Source: Halomonas sp.
Lineage (GTDB): Bacteria; Pseudomonadota; Gammaproteobacteria; Pseudomonadales; Halomonadaceae
Direction: 5' to 3'
DNA length: 64,000 nt
Assembly (NCBI RefSeq): GCF_029263665.1
Contig: NZ_JAJUFQ010000003.1
Location: forward strand, 248,001 to 312,000
Shown: in pieces, positions 58,510 through 64,000 of the stretch
Layout: the number at the start of each line of letters is the position of its first letter
Position numbering within the stretch: the stretch's first letter is position 1
Program-made: the position numbers and the translations under genes
The notes under the pieces: model-generated
Databases searched by the model: none
Seen by the model: only the letters and a program-made list of their open reading frames with translations
Told to the model about the DNA's origin: nothing

Positions 58510-59541
58510 ATGGGGCAATGGTTGGCTGATATGGGGACCTTCCTGGTTCAGCTGGTTGCTGTCGGCGCCGTGGTAGCTGTCGTTGCACTATTGATTGGGC
58601 GTAGTCGTCGGGGTGATGTCTCCGTGGGAGATCGCTTGCGCATCATGGATCTAGGACGCCTCCTGGAACAGCGCAAGCAACGTTTATCGCTGGCCTTGCA
58701 TGGGGCAAAAGCTCGGCGTGCGCTGCTCAAGCGCTTCAAGCGCGACACAAAGAAGGCCGATGCCAAGTCCGAAGAAGGCAAGGTAACTCATTGGGTTCTG
58801 GACTTTCACGGTAATATCAAGGCCTCGGGTGTCGAGCGTCTGGCGCAGGAGGTTTCGGCACTGCTGCTGGTGGTGAAGGAAGGGGATGAAGTGGTGTTGA
58901 GGCTTGAGTCTCCCGGCGGCCTCGTGCATGCCTATGGTCAGGCCGCTGCCGAGCTTGACCGGTTACGCCAGGCAGGTGTTCGTCTGACCGTGTGTGTCGA
59001 CAAGGTGGCTGCCAGCGGTGGTTATCTGATGGCCTGCAACGCTGATCAGATTCGCGTAGCGCCATTTTCTGTCATCGGCTCGATTGGCGTGGTAGCACAA
59101 GTGCCTAACCTGCATCGTCTGCTCAAGCGGCACGATGTCGATGTGGAGCTGCATACCGCAGGGCGCTTCAAGCGGACCCTGACAGTACTGGGGGAAAATA
59201 CCGAAGAAGGCCGAGAAAAATTCCAGGAGGACCTGGAGGCAACTCACGAAAAGTTCAAAGGTTATGTGGCTGAGCGCCGCCCCGCCGTCGATATCGAGGC
59301 CGTTGCAACGGGTGAGATATGGTATGGCCAGGAGGCGGTCGACATGGGACTTGCTGATGTGGTGGGTACCAGCGAAGCCTATCTGATGGAAGCAGCAGAG
59401 CAGGGACGCGTGCTATCCGTGCGTCTTGAGCCAAAGCGTGGCCTGGGAGCCCGCTTTGGGTTCGGTATTTCCCATCTGGTCGAACAGGTATGGGAACGCG
59501 TTGAAGAGCGCCTGGAAGCTTCGCGCTGGGAACGCCGCTGA
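58510..59541 (+). CDS. sohB: SohB-type inner-membrane peptidase
   Basis: 343 aa. One N-terminal membrane helix (about 10-30), a coiled basic segment, then the S49 (SppA-like) domain. The nucleophile serine is in VAASGGYLMAC and the catalytic lysine in GRFKRTLTVLGEN, with ESPGG upstream as the oxyanion region. It degrades signal peptides or membrane fragments. GGAGAAGGAG precedes the ATG. Confidence 0.93.
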   Translation: MGQWLADMGTFLVQLVAVGAVVAVVALLIGRSRRGDVSVGDRLRIMDLGRLLEQRKQRLSLALHGAKARRALLKRFKRDTKKADAKSEEGKVTHWVLDFHGNIKASGVERLAQEVSALLLVVKEGDEVVLRLESPGGLVHAYGQAAAELDRLRQAGVRLTVCVDKVAASGGYLMACNADQIRVAPFSVIGSIGVVAQVPNLHRLLKRHDVDVELHTAGRFKRTLTVLGENTEEGREKFQEDLEATHEKFKGYVAERRPAVDIEAVATGEIWYGQEAVDMGLADVVGTSEAYLMEAAEQGRVLSVRLEPKRGLGARFGFGISHLVEQVWERVEERLEASRWERR

Positions 59542-59569
59542 ACCTTGGCAAACTGGTAGAGAAAAATGC

Positions 59570-59616
59570 GAGAAGGCTGGCGCATGCATGCGATTGCAGC
59601 ATAAGTCGGCCTTCTC
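59570..59616. repeat. nested inverted repeats after sohB
   Basis: GAGAAGGC and GCCTTCTC flank the perfect palindrome CGCATGCATGCG (59581-59592). They lie 28 bp after the sohB stop in the 173-bp gap that separates it from the convergent arsR gene; the structure may end both transcripts. Confidence 0.45.
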
Positions 59617-59714
59617 CATTGTGAGTGCATCTTCGTTATTGGCCCCAGTGCTCTAGAGACCTGTTGTCAAGCGTTGTTGCAGGGTGTTTTGTTGGGTCTT
59701 GTTGAGAGTTGCCA

Positions 59715-60044
59715 TCAGGTGTCATTGGCGGCGTTGAGCTTCACAATGGCCGCAATCACCAGGCTTGCACTTTCTCCATTGAGCGAATAATAGATCGTCT
59801 GAGAGCAGCGTCTGGTGGCGACCAGGCTTTCACGGCGCAGGATCGCCAAGTGCTGGGACAGAGCGGATTGGCTCAGATTCAGTTTCTGGTTGAGTTCAGT
59901 GACGGATAGCTCTGTGCCTTCCAGCAAGCAGAGAATTCGCAGGCGATTGTCATTGGCGATGGCTTTCAGCAAATTGCTGGCTTTGTCCACAACGGCGTCT
60001 CCGCCTTCCAGCAAACGACCTGCCACGCGCTGCGGGCTATTCAT
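59715..60044 (-). CDS. ArsR/SmtB-family repressor
   Basis: 109 aa. A winged helix with the recognition segment TELNQKLNLSQSALSQHLAILRR and the wing LVATRRCSQTIYYSL. The CVC metal site of ArsR proper is absent. Cysteines are LCLLE at about 39 and RRC at about 78, a pattern that does not fit CadC/SmtB sites and only partly recalls the persulfide sensors. The inducer is unknown. GGAGGAGG precedes the ATG at 60044. An inverted repeat about 125-155 bp upstream could be its operator. Confidence 0.85.
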   Translation of the reverse strand: MNSPQRVAGRLLEGGDAVVDKASNLLKAIANDNRLRILCLLEGTELSVTELNQKLNLSQSALSQHLAILRRESLVATRRCSQTIYYSLNGESASLVIAAIVKLNAANDT

Positions 60045-60167
60045 CGGCAGTCCCTCCTCCAATGAGACTTGAGGCGATCGTCAGGCGGCATGATTGTCAT
60101 CCCATTATTCTTGTGCCTGTGCAGTACTGCTCAACACGTATTATCTGGCACGTTATTGTTTTGTACT

Positions 60168-60201
60168 TCACAGCATGTTCATGGGGCCGTTCATGCTGTG
60201 A
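60168..60201. repeat. 10-bp inverted repeat in the arsR-yhhQ gap
   Basis: TCACAGCATG and CATGCTGTGA, perfect, 14 bp apart. It lies in the 470-bp gap 60045-60514, which otherwise holds the yhhQ promoter/riboswitch at its right end and nothing else I recognise. It could be an operator for arsR. Confidence 0.45.
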
Positions 60202-60438
60202 GCGATGTGATTGACGTGCCACATCAATGCAACGCCAATACAGACATCCTAGATGTGCTTCAGTATTTCCAACATCATAGCCCATTGCTACGGTAAACGC
60301 GCCTTAAACGCTTGTTTATAGACGATCCGGGAAAAGCCGCCGGCTGTTGCTTGTTTAGGGGTTGGTGGAGAGGACGGTGAGGTGGTTTCAGGCTCAGGAG
60401 CATGAAGTCGAAACCGACAAGATGGAACAGGTTACCCA

Positions 60439-60457
60439 GCTCGCGTATACTGCGAGC
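60439..60457 (+). promoter_or_regulatory. candidate yhhQ promoter -10 inside an inverted repeat
   Basis: TATACT (60446-60451) lies within GCTCGC-GTATACT-GCGAGC. No convincing -35 lies at the right distance. Transcription from here would start at about 60458, some 20 nt before the riboswitch. Confidence 0.45.
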
Positions 60458-60479
60458 CGTCTCTAGTCCAGTCATTTAT

Positions 60480-60509
60480 CAGGGTTCCCTCACCCCTGGC
60501 CAAAAAGGT
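60480..60509 (+). promoter_or_regulatory. preQ1-I riboswitch
   Basis: P1 is CAGGG (60480-60484) with CCCTG (60494-60498). The loop TTCCCTCAC ends in C60493, matching the cytosine that reads preQ1. The A-rich tail CCAAAAAGGTG supplies the pseudoknot, with GG pairing loop CC. This tail contains the AAGG ribosome site 6-8 nt before the yhhQ ATG, so ligand binding would block translation. The gene downstream transports queuosine precursors, the classic partner of this switch. Confidence 0.8.
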
Positions 60510-60514
60510 GCTCC

Positions 60515-61204
60515 ATGTTTGCCCTCTCTTCGTTGCAACGGCGTCGTCTGCTGACGCTGATGATCAGTTTCCACATCGCTGTTATTGCCGCCAGCAACTA
60601 CCTGGTTCAGTTGCCTTTTACCATTTTTGGATTGCATACCACCTGGGGGGCTTTCAGCTTTCCGTTCATTTTCCTGGCCACTGACCTGACCGTTCGGTTC
60701 TTCGGTAAAGGTCCGGCCAGGGCGATTGTCCTTCGGGTGATGTTTCCGGCGTTGCTGGTATCTTATGTGGTTTCTGTCGTCTTCCCCCAGGGAGGTTATG
60801 CAGGCTTGCCAGCACTGGGTGAGTGGAATCTGTTCGTCGCCCGTATTGCCCTGGCGAGCTTCATGGCATACCTGCTTGGCCAATTGTTGGATGTTCAAGT
60901 ATTCGACCGCTTGCGTCGGCTGTCCTTGTGGTGGGTGGCACCTGCGCTATCTACGGTATTTGGCAATCTGGCTGATACGCTGGCGTTCTTTGCCATTGCT
61001 TTTCATAATGGCCCGGACCCTTTCATGGCACAGCATTGGCCGGAAATTGCTAGTGTCGATTACGCCATCAAGCTGGTCATCAGCCTGCTGTTCTTCCTGC
61101 CGCTCTATGGCATTTTGCTGCGCTGGTTCAGTCGACGCCTGATGTTGCTGACAGAAGAGCGTGGGCACAGCAGGCAGAGCGGTAACGCTCCTGAGTTGCC
61201 ATGA
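60515..61204 (+). CDS. yhhQ: queuosine precursor transporter
   Basis: 229 aa, six or so helices, DUF165/COG1738 patterns SFPFIFLATDLTVRFFGK and STVFGNLADTLAFFAIAF. YhhQ imports preQ0 and preQ1 for queuosine in tRNA wobble positions. A preQ1-I aptamer ends 5 nt before the ATG and overlaps the ribosome site. The ybfF gene follows after 31 bp. Confidence 0.93.
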   Translation: MFALSSLQRRRLLTLMISFHIAVIAASNYLVQLPFTIFGLHTTWGAFSFPFIFLATDLTVRFFGKGPARAIVLRVMFPALLVSYVVSVVFPQGGYAGLPALGEWNLFVARIALASFMAYLLGQLLDVQVFDRLRRLSLWWVAPALSTVFGNLADTLAFFAIAFHNGPDPFMAQHWPEIASVDYAIKLVISLLFFLPLYGILLRWFSRRLMLLTEERGHSRQSGNAPELP

Positions 61205-61235
61205 ATAATCGCCCCTTGCCATAGAAGGAGCCAAG

Positions 61236-62003
61236 ATGTCTGTTGCGCTGTATTACACCGATACCGGAGGAGAAGGTATTCCGCTGGTCATCGTGCATGG
61301 GCTGCTCGGTAGTGCCGATAACTGGCGCTCTCACATCAAGTATTTTTCCCAGCGTCATCGAGTGATCGCTCTTGATCTACGTAATCATGGCCGTTCACCG
61401 CATGTCGAAGGTATGAGTTATGACGACATGGCGGCAGATGTTGAAGCAGTACTGGATACCTGCCAGGTTGAGCAGGCCCATCTGCTGGGGCACTCCATGG
61501 GCGGCAAGGTCGTGATGAGTGTGGCGCGACGTCGACCTGAGCGCGTGGCTTCGCTGATGGTGGCGGATATTGCGCCGGTGGCGTACGGACACCATCACGA
61601 TAGTGTATTTGCTGCATTGCGCCGAGTTGAGGAAGGACAGCCAGAAGACCGCCGTGTGGCGGACGAGCTCATGGCTGAGTACGTTCACGACAAGCCCACG
61701 CGAATGTTCCTGGCAACCAATCTCAAGCGCGACGAAGGCGGTGTATTACGCCTGCGTGTGGGAATGGACGAGATTGAATGTGGATATCCCGACATCATGC
61801 AAGTCCCGGCAGGAGAGGGGGCGGTACATCTCCCTACTGTGGTCATTCGCGGCAGCCGTTCCGATTACGTCAGTGAAGCGCATATGCCGGCTGTGCGTGA
61901 GGTTTTGCCTGAGGCCCGCATCGTGACACTTGAGGCCGGGCATTGGCTGCATACGGAAAGAGCCGAGGAATTCCAGGGAGTTGTTGAAGAATTCCTCAAC
62001 TGA
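61236..62003 (+). CDS. ybfF: YbfF-type alpha/beta-hydrolase esterase
   Basis: 255 aa. Oxyanion region HGLLGSADNW, nucleophile elbow GHSMGG, an acid and the histidine in EAGHWLHTE. YbfF is an esterase of short acyl chains and thioesters; physiological substrate not established. It may be co-transcribed with yhhQ and ends in a 16-bp terminator. Confidence 0.9.
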   Translation: MSVALYYTDTGGEGIPLVIVHGLLGSADNWRSHIKYFSQRHRVIALDLRNHGRSPHVEGMSYDDMAADVEAVLDTCQVEQAHLLGHSMGGKVVMSVARRRPERVASLMVADIAPVAYGHHHDSVFAALRRVEEGQPEDRRVADELMAEYVHDKPTRMFLATNLKRDEGGVLRLRVGMDEIECGYPDIMQVPAGEGAVHLPTVVIRGSRSDYVSEAHMPAVREVLPEARIVTLEAGHWLHTERAEEFQGVVEEFLN

Positions 62004-62044
62004 GCAATGACTGGGGTCGTCACCAGAGCGCGCCCGCAGTTCCA

Positions 62045-62079
62045 CAGGGGCCTCTGTTCCATAGGAACAGAGGCCCCTG
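62045..62079 (+). terminator. 16-bp hairpin after ybfF
   Basis: CAGGGGCCTCTGTTCC pairs perfectly with GGAACAGAGGCCCCTG around ATA, 40 bp beyond the ybfF stop and before a convergent gene. No long T run follows, so it probably stabilises or terminates in both directions. Confidence 0.75.
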
Positions 62080-62180
62080 CTTCATGTCGGTTATGCCAAT
62101 GACGCCGATGACTAAAACATTCTGTGGCTCATGAGTACATTACATATCACTGGTTGTAATGTAAGAGGCGTGAGGCGAAC

Positions 62181-63281
62181 TTAACCTGGATCAACGGCCA
62201 GCTGGTCCAGGGGAGTCTGGGTGCCAATGATGTCCTGCTCCCAGAGAAAGCGCTCCATGCGCCGATAACGCGCCATGTCGACAGCTCCAGGGCTGAGGCT
62301 GAGCCGGCTGCGGATATGCGGCCAGGCTTCGGCATTGGCGGCAGTATTGATTGAGGGTTCTCTTTCGACCAGCATGTCCCAGGCTTGGTTCGGGTGGTCG
62401 AGAATCCAGCGATCGGCCTCTCCCAAAGCGCTGACCAGGCGTCGAATGGCATCGCGCTGCACAGCATAGTGGTTGCGATTGGCGACCAGAATCAAGCCAT
62501 CGTGTATGGGGATGCCGAGGCGCTCGACGGGAATGACCTGTGTGGCGACACCAAGATCGGCCAATTGCCGGGGCAGACCGAACCGCTGTCCGTCTATCAC
62601 CGCGTCGATGCGTTTCTCCGTCATCTCAGGGATGACGCCGAAATGAACGTCGCGTGCTTCTACATGGGACAAGTTCAGTCCTTCCTTCTGCAGGATCGCC
62701 CGCATCAAGACGCTATAGCTGGTTTGCCGGGAATAACCGACGCGATGGTCGATCAATGACAGGGAAGAGTTGATTCCCGTGCTCTTGCGTGCAATCAGCG
62801 CAGCCATGGGAAGCTCAACCAGAGTGGCTACACGCACCAATGGTTTGCCCTCATCGACCAGGCGGTGCAATGTCGGCTGATCGGTAATTGCCAGGGTCGC
62901 GCGGGATGCTGCCACTAGTTTGGGTGGGACATCAGGATCTGCCGGGGTGCTTAGTTGCACCGTCAGGCCGCGCTGGCGAAACAGGCCAAGGCCTTCGGCG
63001 ACAATCAGGGCAGCATGTTGCGGGCCTGGAAACCAGTCCAGAACAATATCGACAGGTGTCTCGGGTGGCAGAGCAATCGCCCCCGGCGGGGCTTTGGTGG
63101 TAGCCGGTGGAGGCTCGAGAGCCTGTACTTGAAATGATTCAGCATGTTGGGAAAGTTGGGTAGCAGATACCTCAGTGGCGGCAGACCCCTTGTTCAGGTA
63201 GCCGAAGAGAACCACTCCGATAATGAATGCCATGAGCAAGGCAGCGTATTGCCAAGGTCGCCGGAGGCGAGTCAACGGCAT
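62181..63281 (-). CDS. membrane-anchored THI5/NMT1-like binding protein
   Basis: 366 aa. One N-terminal helix (about 15-33) without a lipobox anchors it to the inner membrane; then a proline-rich linker of about 45 residues and an NMT1/THI5-like periplasmic domain (about 75-340) with DWFPGPQHAALIVAEGLGLF and LVAASRATLAITDQPTLHRL. This matches ThiY-type thiamine-precursor (HMP) binding. No ThiX/ThiZ permease or ATPase lies nearby and no TPP riboswitch is seen upstream, so it is an orphan. The ATG at 63281 has GGGAGA about 9 nt before it. Confidence 0.8.
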   Translation of the reverse strand: MPLTRLRRPWQYAALLMAFIIGVVLFGYLNKGSAATEVSATQLSQHAESFQVQALEPPPATTKAPPGAIALPPETPVDIVLDWFPGPQHAALIVAEGLGLFRQRGLTVQLSTPADPDVPPKLVAASRATLAITDQPTLHRLVDEGKPLVRVATLVELPMAALIARKSTGINSSLSLIDHRVGYSRQTSYSVLMRAILQKEGLNLSHVEARDVHFGVIPEMTEKRIDAVIDGQRFGLPRQLADLGVATQVIPVERLGIPIHDGLILVANRNHYAVQRDAIRRLVSALGEADRWILDHPNQAWDMLVEREPSINTAANAEAWPHIRSRLSLSPGAVDMARYRRMERFLWEQDIIGTQTPLDQLAVDPG

Positions 63282-63301
63282 GACAGATCTCCCAGAAGTC
63301 A

Positions 63302-63463
63302 CACGTGGCCACTCAGTGATGAAGCACGTAGTTGTGACTGTATAGTTATGGACTGCATGGCTGCGAACTGTGTGTTGTTGCGAACTGTGTTGTTGTGAAC
63401 CATGCAGTCGTGAGCCGTGTCGTAGTTAATCACGTGGCAAGTCACAATGAGCAGTCACGTGGC
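63302..63463. repeat. degenerate short-repeat array with a 10-bp inverted repeat
   Basis: About seven degenerate units of 14-17 bp (consensus near GTTGTGAACTGTGT) run from 63329 to 63440; TGCGAACTGTGT is repeated exactly at 63362 and 63379. GACTGCATGG (63351-63360) and CCATGCAGTC (63400-63409) form a perfect inverted repeat around them. CACGTGGC occurs three times (63302, 63431, 63456). It fills most of the 314-bp gap 63282-63595, where no gene is seen. Confidence 0.6.
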
Positions 63464-63595
63464 AATAAAATCGTTACGAGGGCGCTAGTTTAGCCAAGGG
63501 CGGTGCTTGCCTGCCAGCATCAAGAACCCGCAGCTTGCCATCGCGCAGTGGAAACCGACATGTGATAATGCTCACAGTCTTAGCAAGGAGTGCCC

Positions 63596-64000
63596 ATGGA
63601 TTCGATCAACACCCTTTTTCTTTTCTGCGGCACCTTGATCGCCTTGAGCGTATTGGCCAGTCGCCTCTCGGCAATGGCCGGAGTACCGCTACTGTTGCTG
63701 TTCCTTGGCCTTGGCATGCTGGCCGGGGAAGAAGGGCTTCTGGGCATTGCCTTTGATGATTACTCTCTGGCCTTCGTGATTGGCCACCTGGCCTTGGCCA
63801 TGATTCTGCTTGATGGTGGCTTGCGTACTCGTCTGAAAACTTTCCGCGTGGGTTTACGCCCAGCTCTCGGCCTTGCCACCATCGGCGTTTTTATTACCAG
63901 CGGCATTGTCGGTGTGTTGGCCATGTGGGTATTCGACCTTACCCTGATGCAAGGCCTGCTGGTTGGAGCTATTGTCGGCTCGACAGATGCCGCTGCAGTA
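63596..64000 (+). CDS. CvrA/NhaP2-type potassium/proton antiporter, 5' part
   Basis: 135 aa visible; the gene runs off the window. Start [25 protein letters not shown], followed by helices [19 protein letters not shown] and [17 protein letters not shown], and [13 protein letters not shown] at the end, typical of the CPA1/CPA2-like NhaP2 family. AAGGAG precedes the ATG. The C-terminal TrkA_C/CorC-type domain of CvrA, if present, lies outside the window. Confidence 0.88.
   Translation, partial: MDSINTLFLFCGTLIALSVLASRLSAMAGVPLLLLFLGLGMLAGEEGLLGIAFDDYSLAFVIGHLALAMILLDGGLRTRLKTFRVGLRPALGLATIGVFITSGIVGVLAMWVFDLTLMQGLLVGAIVGSTDAAAV

Noticed and set aside
63329..63440. CRISPR array
   Set aside because: Units are 14-17 bp, degenerate and contiguous, with no spacers of constant length and no cas genes.
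63282..63595. TPP riboswitch before the THI5-like gene
   Set aside because: The conserved CTGAGA and ACCTGA cores are not present; the region is filled by short repeats.

Overview
The window is an ordinary, densely coded stretch of a gammaproteobacterial chromosome. Gene order points to a halophilic relative of Halomonas/Chromohalobacter (Halomonadaceae) or a close neighbour of Pseudomonas: folD - tRNA-Pro/Arg/His - tig - clpP - clpX - lon - hupB - ppiD, metG - rnfB - nth, and gloB - methyltransferase - rnhA - dnaQ are all pseudomonad/halomonad arrangements, and a YehZYXW-type osmoprotectant importer fits a halophile. The genus is an inference. I see no insertion sequence, prophage, CRISPR array or rRNA gene.

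Layout. 0-3 kb: a periplasmic tandem rhodanese, a YeeE/YedE thiosulfate-type permease and a tiny cysteine-rich membrane peptide, probably one sulfur-handling unit. 2.6-11.4 kb (minus strand): nth, an anchorless orphan rnfB, metG, thiI, a 93-residue unknown, the luxS-mtnN pair of the activated methyl cycle, and folD. 11.7-21.2 kb (plus): a stable-RNA promoter, four tRNAs (Pro, Arg, His, His), then the protein quality-control block tig, clpP, clpX, lon (with a sigma32-like promoter), hupB and ppiD. 21.4-27.1 kb: a probable Zur-controlled COG0523 metallochaperone GTPase, ppiB-lpxH on the minus strand, and glnS-cysS. 27.2-38.1 kb: a DUF1853 gene, the four-gene yehZYXW importer, and a branched-chain 2-oxoacid dehydrogenase operon (E1 alpha, E1 beta, double-lipoyl E2) whose last gene is a Hanks-type protein kinase. 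38.1-46.8 kb: a CsiR-like GntR regulator, a SulP transporter, an NDH-2-like flavoprotein, rarD, a YafV-type amidase with rsuA, and a 7TMR-DISM/GGDEF diguanylate cyclase gene broken by one in-frame stop. 46.9-54.8 kb (minus): the yejABEF oligopeptide importer, mltD and gloB. 54.9-64 kb: methyltransferase, rnhA, dnaQ, nudC, an SCP2 protein, sohB, an ArsR repressor, a preQ1-I riboswitch with the queuosine-precursor transporter yhhQ, ybfF, an anchored THI5-like binding protein, a repeat-rich spacer and the start of an NhaP2/CvrA-type antiporter.

Most interesting points: the protein kinase translated with the branched-chain dehydrogenase, whose E1 alpha carries a serine-rich loop resembling the one phosphorylated in mitochondrial BCKDH; the preQ1-I aptamer that captures the yhhQ ribosome site; the stop codon that splits an otherwise intact diguanylate cyclase; the anchorless orphan RnfB; a cysS terminator written inside the 3' end of the convergent DUF1853 gene; and an 11-bp inverted repeat wrapped around the lon heat-shock promoter. 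All assignments come from reading the sequence and from remembered family features; no database search was run.
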